From assembly GCA_020048595.1 (NCBI GenBank), contig JAIFMH010000143.1, forward strand, positions 1 to 25,444: 25,444 bases of DNA. Reading direction: 5' to 3'. The DNA is from Bacteroidota bacterium. GTDB lineage: Bacteria; Bacteroidota; Bacteroidia; Bacteroidales; UBA4417. The translations under genes and the position numbers were made by a program. The notes beneath the pieces were generated by a model. That model was not told the origin of the DNA. It saw only the letters and a program-made list of their open reading frames with translations, and did not search any database. This document shows positions 15,600-22,771 of the stretch, one piece after another (position 1 is the stretch's first letter; each line of letters starts with the position of its first letter).

Positions 15600-18056
15600 T
15601 TAATGCTTCAAACCTTCGGCAATGCGGACAATATCCGCCAAAACTCCTGCTGCTGTCACATTTACGCCAGCACCCGGACCTTTTACAACCAACGGATACT
15701 GCTGGTAATATTTGGTAGTGAGACTGATGCAGTTTTCGGTTCCACGCAGGCTGTAAAAAGCATGTGTATCGTCCACTTCCATCACCGATACTTTGGCTTT
15801 CCCGTTTTCTATTTTTGCAACGTAACGTAATCTGAGGCCTTTAGATTTTGCAGCTTCGAACCGTTGATGAAAAGGCTTGTCGTAATTTTTCAGTTCTGCA
15901 AAAAAGGCTGGAATATCTTTTGCAATTGCGCTCTCATGCGACATTAATGGTTCAACCTCAATATCTGATTCTTCAATAGCCCAGCCACATTCCCTGGCCA
16001 GGATAAGGCATTTGCGGGCCACATCCATTCCGCTCAGATCATCACGCGGATCAGGTTCGCTGTAACTATTGTCTTTTGCAAATTGTACCAGCTCGCTGAA
16101 TGGTTTTTGACCATCATATTCGGATAACAGATAGTTCATAGTCCCTGAAAGCACAGCTTCAATTTTATTAACCTGGTCGCCGCTGTTTATGAGGCTTTGT
16201 AAAACATTTATTACTGGTAATCCTGCGCCTACATTGGTTTCGTAATGAAATGGCGTATTCCTTTTTTTCGCAGAACCATGTAACAAATTATACTGTAGCA
16301 TGTTTTGCGTATTAGCCCGCTTGTTGGCAGTTACTATCGCAATATTGTTCGAAAGCAATTCATTATAATGTTTTACTGGTTCATCTGAAGCTGTAACATC
16401 AATAAATACACTGTTTTCAAGATTCTGGGCTAGTATGCTATCCGTTAATTCACGTAAATCCGATTTCCGGGAATCTGTTTCCAGTAAATTTTTCCAGCCT
16501 GAAATCGCAATATCTTCCTCACCGACAATCATTTTACGGCTATTACAAATACCGCAGATTTTAAGTGAAATTTTCTGATCCGATAACGATTCTTTTTGAT
16601 TTTCAATCATTTCGAGCAATTTACTTCCTATTACACCAGTTCCGGTTATATAAAGATGCAGCTGCAACAGCTCGTAATTAAACAACGATTGATGCAATAC
16701 GCGCAATGACTTTTTAAGATTTTTCTGTTCAATGACTATTGAAATATTCAATTCGGAACTTCCCTGGCAAATGGCTTTAACATTGATACCATTTCGCCCT
16801 AACGGACCAAAAACGCGGGCCGAAACACCCGGCATTTTTCGCATATTTTCACCTACCACAGCCACAACAGCAAGTTCACCCTCGTAATAAATATCAGAAA
16901 TCAAACCTGCATGAAGCTCTTCCGAAAAAGTTTTGCGTAATAACTGACAGGCTTGTTCTGCCTCTTCCTGCACCAAACCAATACAAATGGAATGCTCCGA
17001 TGATGCCTGGCTGATGAGTATAACGCTGATCTGGTGCTGCGCCAGAATCCTGAACATACGAGCCGAAACTCCGGCAACGCCAACCATTCCGCTTCCTTCA
17101 ATGTTAATCAGGCAAATATCTTTAAGTGAAGAAATCCCTTTAATAAAACCATTTCCCTTACCCGATTCTTTACAAATCAAAGTTCCTTTATGAGCTGGAT
17201 TAAATGTGTTTTTTACCAGTATAGGAATTTCTTTTGCCATAGCAGGTTGCATGGTGGCCGGAAATATAACCTTAGCGCCAAAATGGGTTATTTCCATTGC
17301 TTCGTTATACGAAAGCTGCTCAATACTCTGTGCTTCCTTAACAAACCGGGGATCGGCAGTCATAACGCCATCCACATCTGTCCATATTTCAATTGCATCC
17401 GCTTTGAGTGCGGCGCCAAATATAGAAGCCGTATAATCCGAACCACTGCGGCCTAAAGTGGTTGTTTGTCCCTGCGATGAACTGCCAATAAAGCCAGTAA
17501 CAACGTTTAAACCAGTATTAACGGCATAGTATTCCTGGATTAAACGGTTGGTGATTTCAAAATCCACTTTGGCATATCCGAAATTTGCATCCGTTTTAAC
17601 CAGGTTTCGGGCATCCGTAAATTTGGCGCTGTCAATTTCAGGTTTCAAAGCATGAGTAATAACAAAGGCGGAAAGACGCTCGCCAAAGCTCAGTATCAGA
17701 TCGCGCGTTCGCAATGTTAACTCACCTACCAGCGATGCACCTTTGGCAATACCTGATAACTCATTACAAATTGCCATAACCTCCGCCATTGCTGAAGGCT
17801 GTTGAGCCATTGGCAGCAGGTCTTTTATAGTATTCAGATGCCGTTGTTCAATATCAAGGATAATGGATTCGCAACTTACCTTACTTTTTGGAATAACTTC
17901 GCAAAGTTTTACCAACTGGTCAGTAACACCTCCCTGTGCCGATACTACAAGTGTAATATCGTGATAGACAGAAAAATACTGTTTAACTATTTGAATCACA
18001 TTTTTTATCCTTTCGGGATTAGCAATGGATGAGCCGCCAAATTTGAGTATTCGCAT
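15600..18056 (-). CDS. thrA: Bifunctional aspartokinase / homoserine dehydrogenase I
   Basis: An 818-residue fusion enzyme catalysing the first and third steps of the threonine branch: phosphorylation of aspartate and NAD(P)H-dependent reduction of aspartate semialdehyde to homoserine. The aspartokinase domain (about 1-295) starts with KFGGSS (5-10) and includes GRSGSDYTAS. Two ACT-type regulatory segments (about 315-460) are expected to sense threonine. The homoserine dehydrogenase domain (about 465-818) has the Rossmann motif GTGVIG (472-477), VGAGLPVI, SGTMNYL and DVARKCLILARECG. All key regions are present and the length is that of E. coli ThrA. It is the first structural gene of the operon, directly behind an attenuator whose terminator ends 26 nt before the ATG, so its expression should respond to charged tRNA-Thr as well as to allosteric feedback. 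Confidence 0.97.
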   Translation of the reverse strand: MRILKFGGSSIANPERIKNVIQIVKQYFSVYHDITLVVSAQGGVTDQLVKLCEVIPKSKVSCESIILDIEQRHLNTIKDLLPMAQQPSAMAEVMAICNELSGIAKGASLVGELTLRTRDLILSFGERLSAFVITHALKPEIDSAKFTDARNLVKTDANFGYAKVDFEITNRLIQEYYAVNTGLNVVTGFIGSSSQGQTTTLGRSGSDYTASIFGAALKADAIEIWTDVDGVMTADPRFVKEAQSIEQLSYNEAMEITHFGAKVIFPATMQPAMAKEIPILVKNTFNPAHKGTLICKESGKGNGFIKGISSLKDICLINIEGSGMVGVAGVSARMFRILAQHQISVILISQASSEHSICIGLVQEEAEQACQLLRKTFSEELHAGLISDIYYEGELAVVAVVGENMRKMPGVSARVFGPLGRNGINVKAICQGSSELNISIVIEQKNLKKSLRVLHQSLFNYELLQLHLYITGTGVIGSKLLEMIENQKESLSDQKISLKICGICNSRKMIVGEEDIAISGWKNLLETDSRKSDLRELTDSILAQNLENSVFIDVTASDEPVKHYNELLSNNIAIVTANKRANTQNMLQYNLLHGSAKKRNTPFHYETNVGAGLPVINVLQSLINSGDQVNKIEAVLSGTMNYLLSEYDGQKPFSELVQFAKDNSYSEPDPRDDLSGMDVARKCLILARECGWAIEESDIEVEPLMSHESAIAKDIPAFFAELKNYDKPFHQRFEAAKSKGLRLRYVAKIENGKAKVSVMEVDDTHAFYSLRGTENCISLTTKYYQQYPLVVKGPGAGVNVTAAGVLADIVRIAEGLKH

Positions 18057-18082
18057 AATAATTCATTTTTATATTTCAGGCT

Positions 18083-18114
18083 AAAAAAAAACCTTTCTCT
18101 GAAGTTGAGAAAGG
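18083..18114 (-). terminator. Attenuator terminator of the threonine operon
   Basis: In the minus-strand leader transcript, CCTTTCTC (18114-18107) and GAGAAAGG (18099-18092) pair around a 7-nt loop and are followed directly by nine T (18091-18083). It precedes the thrA start by 26 nt. Its 5' arm and loop include TCTCAAC (18110-18104), which can pair instead with GTTGAGA (18143-18137). Confidence 0.92.
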
Positions 18115-18136
18115 CGCGTATTTTAATAGCATTCCA

Positions 18137-18161
18137 TCTCAACCCTACCGGGGCTGGGTTG
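18137..18161 (-). promoter_or_regulatory. Pause hairpin and antiterminator segment of the thr attenuator
   Basis: CAACCC (18161-18156) pairs with GGGTTG (18145-18140) around a 10-nt loop that contains the end of the leader coding sequence. The 3' arm overlaps GTTGAGA (18143-18137), which is perfectly complementary to TCTCAAC in the terminator. The two pairings exclude each other, as in classical amino-acid attenuators. Confidence 0.8.
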
Positions 18162-18195
18162 TAGTAAATGTAAAATGGGTTTTTGAGTAATTCAT
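18145..18195 (-). CDS. thrL: Threonine operon leader peptide
   Basis: A 16-codon frame, MNYSKTHFTFTTTQPR, with five Thr codons, three of them consecutive (codons 11-13, 18165-18157). The in-frame triplet just before the ATG is a stop (TAA), so this is the only start. The consecutive Thr codons overlap the 5' arm of the pause hairpin (18161-18156), so a ribosome stalled for lack of charged tRNA-Thr would free the antiterminator segment and allow read-through into thrA. It lies 88 nt upstream of thrA, and a -7 box lies 20 nt upstream. The symbol thrL is used by analogy with the enterobacterial leader; the peptide itself is not homologous in sequence. It is too short for ordinary gene finding. 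Confidence 0.88.
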   Translation of the reverse strand: MNYSKTHFTFTTTQPR

Positions 18196-18214
18196 TTAAA
18201 AAAGATCCTATCTG

Positions 18215-18222
18215 CAAATATA
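18215..18222 (-). promoter_or_regulatory. Candidate -7 box (TATATTTG) of the threonine operon
   Basis: Exact TAnnTTTG match on the minus strand, 20 nt before the leader peptide start. A TTG occurs 14 nt upstream of it (18239-18237), closer than the usual -33 distance. It would start transcription around 18208, giving a very short 5' end before the leader ATG. Confidence 0.6.
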
Positions 18223-18364
18223 CAGTTATTCTTTAACAAGTTTTCATGTATTTGCACATCAATTAAAATTTTCAAATTGCAAATTGGCGGGAATCAGGAT
18301 TATTCGCTTTTGGTATCTCATAATTTTTAATTGAGCCGTTCGGATTTTCCCACCAATAAACAGC

Positions 18365-18372
18365 TAAATTTG
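18365..18372 (+). promoter_or_regulatory. Candidate -7 box (TAAATTTG) for the DUF3795 gene
   Basis: Exact TAnnTTTG match on the plus strand, 22 nt before the ATG at 18395. It is divergent from the threonine operon promoter, about 140 nt away. Confidence 0.5.
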
Positions 18373-18394
18373 TAAAGAAATAAAACCTTTAACC

Positions 18395-18685
18395 ATGATA
18401 CTATCTGCATGTGGATTAATCTGCAACGAATGCGAATTTTACGGTAAAGAATGTAACGGCTGCATAGCTGTGAAAGGACAGACTTTCTGGGCTAAAGAAA
18501 TGATGCCTGATCATACCTGTCCTTTGTTTAATTGTTCGGTAAACGTAAAAGGATTTAGGAGTTGTGGCAATTGCGAAGAACTGCCATGTAAAATGTTTCG
18601 CGAGATGAAAGATCCCAACAGTACCGACGAAGAACACCAACTCTCATTGGTGCAGAGAGTTGGCAGGCTGAAAGCAATTCACTAA
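18395..18685 (+). CDS. DUF3795 domain-containing protein
   Basis: A 96-residue Cys-rich cytoplasmic protein. Ten Cys fall in clusters: Cys6, 10, 13, 20 and 23 (CGLICNECEFYGKECNGC), Cys42 and 47, and Cys57, 60 and 65 (CGNCEELPC). This is the DUF3795 layout, presumed to bind zinc or an iron-sulfur cluster. Function unknown. Length is normal for the family. It is a single gene divergent from the threonine operon and 178 nt upstream of the histidine kinase start. Confidence 0.9.
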   Translation: MILSACGLICNECEFYGKECNGCIAVKGQTFWAKEMMPDHTCPLFNCSVNVKGFRSCGNCEELPCKMFREMKDPNSTDEEHQLSLVQRVGRLKAIH

Positions 18686-18863
18686 CAGCATTATTCCGGT
18701 TGCGAATAACAAATACACAGTAGACGAATAAAACACAAAAAAGATGACATGATCATGTGTGCTTGTGCAAATATTTTTTAACGTGAACTTCAGCAAAACA
18801 GATTGTTCCCGAATTCAATTTTTAATGATTCCAGGAAAATCTTTAACAGTGATTGTTTTAAAT

Positions 18864-20249
18864 ATGAAGAGTAAAAAAGCAACAAATGCACAAAAGAGGA
18901 ATCATATGAAGAAAATCGGCAACCATAATGAAGAGCCAACACTCAGGCAAAAAGCTGAGGATTCGTTGAAAAAGAAGTCGTATGAAGCAGGCCCTCAGCT
19001 TTCGAAGGCAGATGCTTTAAAACTCATCCACGAACTGCAGGTATACCAGGAAGAGCTTAAAATGCAGAACGAAGAGCTGGCACTTGCAAAAAAACAGGCC
19101 GCTGAGAACGCTGCATCCAAATATGCTGAATTATATGATTTTGCTCCATCGGGATATTTAACACTGAACAGGAGAGGCGAAATTATTATGCTAAACCTTA
19201 GCGCTGCAAATATGCTTTGCAAAGAGCGTTCCTATTTACTGAACAATAATTTTGGCTTCTACATATCCAAGGATACACTCCCGGGCTTTCAACTTTTCCT
19301 CAATAAGGCTTTTAAAAGCCGGAAGAAAGAAACCTGTGAAATTATATTGTCTCTAAAAGATAATGCGCCGGTACATGTTCACCTCAGTGCAATTTTGAGC
19401 GAAGATAGTGATCAATGCCTGATGTCAGCTGTTGATATTACGGAACAAAAACAGGCGGAAGAAGTTTTATCAAGATCCGAAAAACGGCTTCAACAGGAAG
19501 TTAAGGATCGTACACAGGAACTTGAAGAATTAAACCTGTCGATTCTTGCGGAACTGATCAAACGTAAATTATCACAAAAGCAATTAAAAAAATCATTACA
19601 CGACTATAAACTATTGTACGCATACTTACAGAAAGTTCGTGAAGAAGAGCGTCTTAATCTGGCGAGAATCATTCATGATGATTTAGCTCAATTGCTTTCA
19701 ACTATGAAAATCGAATTAATTTCGTGGAAAGAAAGGCCCGAGAAACAGGACACCGCCTCCCACGATCCTATTGGTTCCCTTTTGCATCTGGTTGAGGAGT
19801 GTATGTCAGCTGTTACTTCTATAATTGTTGAACTTCGTCCTGTGCTTCCTGAGAAAATAGGCTTGATCCCTGCATTACAAAAGCTGTTTGCCGAATTTCA
19901 GAAACGAACCGAAATAACCTGCGATATAAGGATTCAGGATGATGCGTTTGCTATTGACAGTGAATCGGCATACGCAATATACAGAGTAGTACAGGAAGCA
20001 CTAACAAATATCCGTAACCATGCGAAAGCATCATATGTTACAGTTAAAATTTCGGGCACACCGGCTTCTTTTTCACTTACCATTAAAGATAATGGCATAG
20101 GAGCAAACCAGGATAAAATTAACGATCACAGGTCATTTGGAATTATCGGGATGAGGGAAAGGATTATAGGAATGAGAGGCAGTATCACAATAAAAGGAGT
20201 TCATGGAAAAGGAACAACTGTACATTTAAAAGTTCCTGTTACCATGTAA
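18864..20249 (+). CDS. Cytoplasmic PAS sensor histidine kinase (HisKA_3 family)
   Basis: About 461 residues from ATG 18864 (MKSKKATNAQ). The frame stays open upstream to a GTG at 18759, but those 35 codons do not look like the family. No membrane helix is seen, so it is a soluble sensor. A helical N-terminus with LSKADALKLIHELQVYQEEL (about 46-65) leads into a PAS domain (about 85-195; YDFAPSGYLTLNRRGEI), then a coiled coil (about 200-260), the phosphoacceptor box REEERLNLARIIHDDLAQLL with His271, the N-box QEALTNIRNHAKAS (about 377-390), DNGIG (409-413) and GIIGMRER, closing with GKGTTVHL. This is the NarX/DegS-like class, which pairs with NarL-type regulators, and one follows 36 nt downstream. 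The signal is unknown. Confidence 0.93.
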   Translation: MKSKKATNAQKRNHMKKIGNHNEEPTLRQKAEDSLKKKSYEAGPQLSKADALKLIHELQVYQEELKMQNEELALAKKQAAENAASKYAELYDFAPSGYLTLNRRGEIIMLNLSAANMLCKERSYLLNNNFGFYISKDTLPGFQLFLNKAFKSRKKETCEIILSLKDNAPVHVHLSAILSEDSDQCLMSAVDITEQKQAEEVLSRSEKRLQQEVKDRTQELEELNLSILAELIKRKLSQKQLKKSLHDYKLLYAYLQKVREEERLNLARIIHDDLAQLLSTMKIELISWKERPEKQDTASHDPIGSLLHLVEECMSAVTSIIVELRPVLPEKIGLIPALQKLFAEFQKRTEITCDIRIQDDAFAIDSESAYAIYRVVQEALTNIRNHAKASYVTVKISGTPASFSLTIKDNGIGANQDKINDHRSFGIIGMRERIIGMRGSITIKGVHGKGTTVHLKVPVTM

Positions 20250-20285
20250 TTCAACTATTTAAACTCACAATTAACTGGTTTTGTT

Positions 20286-20915
20286 ATGTATAAATTTCTT
20301 ATAGTCGACGATCACAGTATATTCCGCCAGGGAGTAAAAATGATAATATCCAATGCTTTCGAAAACGCGCAGTGCAGTGAAGCAAATAACAGCGCTGAAG
20401 CATTGGTAAAACTGAACACGGAGAAATGGGATATGGTGATACTGGATATAAACATGCCAGGCCGCTCTGGTCTTGATTTCATTTTGGATGTGTTGTCATT
20501 TAATGCAGATATTCCTATTCTTGTCCTGAGCATGTATGCTGAAGATCAAATGGCACTAAGGGCAATTAAAGCAGGGGCCAAAGGATACCTTACTAAATCA
20601 CGGGCAGCTGATGATCTGATTGGAGCTATTAAGAGAATGCTTTCGGGGAAGCAATACATTACTGAGAACGTTGCTGAGCTTTTGGTAAATGAAGTACGAA
20701 AAAAAGAAAAAGGCGATGTAATGAAAGAACTCTCGGACCGCGAATATTTTGTTTTAATGAGATTGGCTGCCGGAGAAACCCTGACAGAAATATCCAAATC
20801 ATTAACCCTCAGTGTGAAAACTATTTATACCTACCGAATCCGATGCATGCGCAAACTTAATCTGAAAAACATGGCTCAGCTGGTCCGTTTTGTTGAAGAC
20901 AATAATCTTGCATAA
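20286..20915 (+). CDS. NarL/FixJ-type response regulator
   Basis: A 209-residue regulator, partner of the upstream kinase. The receiver domain (1-118) has the acidic pair Asp8/Asp9 in IVDDH, phosphoacceptor Asp54 in ILDINMPG, Ser82 in VLSMY and Lys104 in YLTKS, so the full switch set is present. A LuxR-type helix-turn-helix follows (about 147-205; LSDREYFVLMRLAAGETLTEIS, KTIYTYRIRCMRKL). It should bind DNA as a dimer when phosphorylated. It lies 36 nt after the kinase, clearly in one operon. Immediately downstream is a palindrome built on TTCCTACA, with further copies before the next genes, a candidate operator for this regulator. Confidence 0.95.
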   Translation: MYKFLIVDDHSIFRQGVKMIISNAFENAQCSEANNSAEALVKLNTEKWDMVILDINMPGRSGLDFILDVLSFNADIPILVLSMYAEDQMALRAIKAGAKGYLTKSRAADDLIGAIKRMLSGKQYITENVAELLVNEVRKKEKGDVMKELSDREYFVLMRLAAGETLTEISKSLTLSVKTIYTYRIRCMRKLNLKNMAQLVRFVEDNNLA

Positions 20916-20930
20916 ACATTACTTTTCTGT

Positions 20931-20952
20931 TTTGTAGGAATTTTCCTACAAA
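20931..20952. promoter_or_regulatory. Perfect palindrome with arms TTTGTAGGAA and TTCCTACAAA
   Basis: Two perfect 10-bp arms separated by TT, beginning 16 nt after the response regulator stop. The half-site TTCCTACA recurs as direct copies at 20966-20973 (23 bp, about two helical turns, from the copy at 20943) and 21277-21284. This suggests a regulator binding site. It could also act as a weak terminator hairpin, though no T-run follows. Confidence 0.5.
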
Positions 20953-20965
20953 CTATTTAGATTTA

Positions 20966-20973
20966 TTCCTACA
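20966..20973 (+). promoter_or_regulatory. Additional TTCCTACA half-site
   Basis: Exact copy of the half-site found in the palindrome at 20931-20952, 23 bp from the copy within it. A further exact copy is at 21277-21284. Confidence 0.4.
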
Positions 20974-21016
20974 CGTTTATTATCCTGATTTTCAAATAAA
21001 TCAGTTTACAATATTT

Positions 21017-21056
21017 TACTTTTGTAGTACAGATACAACTACACTTGATAGTTGTA
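21017..21056 (+). promoter_or_regulatory. Candidate promoter -7 box (TACTTTTG) and start-site inverted repeat
   Basis: TACTTTTG at 21017-21024 is an exact TAnnTTTG match. Ten bases further lies an 8-bp inverted repeat, TACAACTA (21034-21041) and TAGTTGTA (21049-21056), around the expected transcription start. The TTCCTACA sites lie 45-90 bp upstream of the box, suitable for an activator. The resulting 5' leader to the gene at 21378 would be about 350 nt. Confidence 0.45.
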
Positions 21057-21080
21057 GAATTACAGCCCTCGAAGATAAAA

Positions 21081-21220
21081 ATGTTAGATTTTATTGATCT
21101 CGCAGAGCGGTTAGTTTACGAAAGGAGGAATTCCACACTTTTAATCTGATGTTTGACACCCTGTTGAAAGCGGTGGTAGCAAAGATGCCTGAAAACAACC
21201 AAAATTATACAAGTTCTTGA
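21081..21220 (+). other. Two overlapping micro-ORFs in the leader before the E-set gene
   Basis: A 22-codon frame from ATG 21081 (ends TGA 21147-21149) overlaps by one base a 23-codon frame from ATG 21149 (ends 21220). The first reads MLDFIDLAERLVYERRN and so on, the second MFDTLLKAVVAKMPENN and so on; both look like amphipathic helix. One extra T in the TTTT run near 21139-21142 would fuse them into a single frame of about 46 codons, so this may be a frameshifted small gene. Nothing proves translation. The remaining DNA from 20974 to 21377 holds no other gene I can support. Confidence 0.25.
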
Positions 21221-21365
21221 ATCACCTTATCCTCGTGTTCTAACATTGCTGTTTATCCGATTTTGTTTTGAACCTGTTCCTACAATTGAATTCATATCAC
21301 CAGGTTAATGTGAATTTGACGGCATGTAGAATTAATAAATGAGATTAAAGCAAAACTCAAATAAA

Positions 21366-21373
21366 AAGGAGGT
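21366..21373 (+). promoter_or_regulatory. Strong Shine-Dalgarno site AAGGAGGT
   Basis: A full anti-16S complement 4 nt before ATG 21378. It decides the start of the E-set gene against an upstream in-frame ATG at 21339. Such strong sites are uncommon in Bacteroidota and none was seen before the other genes of this window. Confidence 0.75.
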
Positions 21374-21377
21374 TATC

Positions 21378-21695
21378 ATGAGCATAAAAAAAACCTTTTT
21401 CCCCGAGAAGGGAGTGTGCCGGGTAATTTTTACTCTACCAGAAAACCTGATTGATCACATAAAAAAAGCATCATTAGTAGGGGATTTTAATGACTGGGAT
21501 CCTGATAAACATCCCATGAAAAAGCTAAAAAACGGAAACTTTGGTTTCACACTCGAACTGCCATTGGGAAAAGACTATCAGTTCAGGTATTTCATTGATA
21601 GTTATAAATGGGAAACTGACAAGGATGCAGATGCACTGGTGCCAACTCCTTACGAGGAAGTATTCAATTCGGTAATTAACTGCAGACTTCCATGA
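21378..21695 (+). CDS. Isoamylase N-terminal (E-set, CBM48-like) domain protein
   Basis: A 105-residue single-domain protein starting MSIKKTFFPEK. The core matches the early-set/glycogen-binding fold: VIFTLPENL, VGDFNDWDPDKHPMKKL (about 36-52), FGFTLELPLGKDYQFRYFID and WETDKDADALVPTPYEE. In enzymes such as glycogen branching enzyme and in AMP-kinase beta subunits this fold binds alpha-glucan; stand-alone versions like this are common in Bacteroidota and their partner is unknown. No signal peptide, so cytoplasmic. Start chosen by the AAGGAGGT site. It follows the kinase/regulator operon after a 460-nt regulatory region and precedes two small unknown genes, perhaps in one transcript. Confidence 0.88.
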   Translation: MSIKKTFFPEKGVCRVIFTLPENLIDHIKKASLVGDFNDWDPDKHPMKKLKNGNFGFTLELPLGKDYQFRYFIDSYKWETDKDADALVPTPYEEVFNSVINCRLP

Positions 21696-21795
21696 TTTAC
21701 TGAATTTTACGAAATTAAAGGATTAGGCCGAAAAAAAGTTCTTACAAAAAAACACTTTCACATACCAAAAAAAATCTCACTCAAAACTATGCTTT

Positions 21796-22110
21796 ATGAG
21801 AACCCGAAAACTATTTACACCAGAACACAGCGCTTATGAGAATGTAACGAATACGCCGGAACCAAACAATAATCATTCTAAAAAGGTAGCTTACACATAC
21901 GATTCGTATGACTCATACCCTGAAAAAGAACCAAGGGAAAAAATAAAAGCCGACAATTTTGAGGGCATTATTGAAATCCCATTAATAGAGGAATATAAGC
22001 TTCAATCGCAGATTGACAAACACAGTCGCATTGTTGACCATGATGCAGTTGCATTAGCTGCACTAAATGAAGAAATCAACGACTTGGCAGGCAAGTGGGA
22101 TGCGCACTGA
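21796..22110 (+). CDS. Small polar protein of unknown function
   Basis: A 104-residue protein I do not recognise. It has no Cys, signal peptide or membrane helix. The first half (about 1-55) is Asn/Tyr/Ser/Glu-rich and probably disordered (NTPEPNNNHSK, YDSYDSYPEKEP). The second half (about 56-104) looks helical and acidic, with IEIPLIEEYKLQSQIDKHSR and ALAALNEEINDLAGKWDAH. It is 100 nt downstream of the E-set gene and shares its strand. The short distance and similar low complexity of the next gene suggest co-regulation by the upstream response regulator, which is inference only. Confidence 0.65.
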   Translation: MRTRKLFTPEHSAYENVTNTPEPNNNHSKKVAYTYDSYDSYPEKEPREKIKADNFEGIIEIPLIEEYKLQSQIDKHSRIVDHDAVALAALNEEINDLAGKWDAH

Positions 22111-22209
22111 TTCCACGCGGCCAGAGAGTTTTTATAATTAGTGAGTTTAGAACAACAATAAGCTGTAACCGAATAGGTACATTTAGTAACAATTCTAAAG
22201 TCAGATCAG

Positions 22210-22530
22210 ATGAGCACTCAAAACAAAACCAAGTTGGTCTCAGGAGTTAGCCAGGGGTTTTTAAACTCTAAGGAATCTATAATCAAGCACAAAAATCTGT
22301 TTGCTTCAACAGCTGATTACTACACTGAATGGACCACTGCAAAAAGCGCTATGGAAGAACAAAAATCCGAAAAGCATGAAGATTCTTTGGAACGTCCTGG
22401 AAGGAAATCCAACATAAGTCAAACTGTGACAAGCAGAAACAAACTGGCATATAACAGAAATAGGGAGATGTATGCATCAACAACATATAATGAGATCTAC
22501 AATATGGCAGACCTGTTCAACCTTCCCTGA
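22210..22530 (+). CDS. Small polar protein of unknown function
   Basis: A 106-residue protein I do not recognise, rich in Ser, Thr, Asn, Lys and Tyr, with no Cys, no membrane helix and no signal peptide. Features include FLNSKESIIKHKNLFASTADYY-like amphipathic stretches near the N-terminus, a charged centre (EEQKSEKHEDSLERPGRKS) and a C-terminus with YNEIYNMADLFNLP. It is likely partly disordered. It lies 99 nt after the previous small gene and is followed by a good terminator, so it is probably the last gene of the group. Confidence 0.65.
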   Translation: MSTQNKTKLVSGVSQGFLNSKESIIKHKNLFASTADYYTEWTTAKSAMEEQKSEKHEDSLERPGRKSNISQTVTSRNKLAYNRNREMYASTTYNEIYNMADLFNLP

Positions 22531-22636
22531 AAATTAAAAGGTGATACCAGTAAAATTAATTTTCTGTTGGTACCTGTCAAGTTGTAAAAATAAAGAGTAT
22601 TTACCCATAAGGCTATAACTTTTTTAACTCTATAAT

Positions 22637-22682
22637 TAAAAGCCATTCTATCCGACCTTCTGGATTGAATGGCTTCTTTTGT
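22637..22682 (+). terminator. Rho-independent terminator after the small-gene group
   Basis: AAGCCATTC (22640-22648) pairs with GAATGGCTT (22667-22675); a T-T mismatch follows, then an inner stem ATCC/GGAT (22650-22653 and 22662-22665) with an 8-nt loop. The tail is CTTTT. It lies 110 nt after the last gene and 97 nt before the next. Confidence 0.8.
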
Positions 22683-22726
22683 TAATCACAATAGAATTAA
22701 ACAAACGCTCTATCTGCCAAATTCCG

Positions 22727-22734
22727 TACTTTTG
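22727..22734 (+). promoter_or_regulatory. Candidate -7 box (TACTTTTG) for the BatA-domain gene
   Basis: Exact TAnnTTTG match 37 nt before the ATG at 22772, behind the terminator at 22637-22682. No clear -33 TTG. Confidence 0.5.
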
Positions 22735-22771
22735 CATAATATTTCTGCAAATAAGAGCGTATTAACTTCCT

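Noticed and set aside
18005..18217. 70-codon minus-strand frame across the thr leader
   Set aside because: It reads the attenuator and the thrA start in another frame; the 16-codon Thr-rich leader explains this stretch far better.
18747..18758. 12-bp palindrome ACATGATCATGT upstream of the kinase
   Set aside because: Perfect palindromes of this length are expected a few times by chance in 25 kb, and there is no second copy or positional support.
18759..18863. GTG start at 18759 giving a 496-residue histidine kinase
   Set aside because: The added 35 codons do not resemble the family, whose members typically begin with a short basic stretch like MKSKKATNAQ.
21789..21839. 16-codon frame overlapping the start of the 104-residue gene
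   Set aside because: Short and out of frame, with no leader-like codon bias or hairpin; probably chance.
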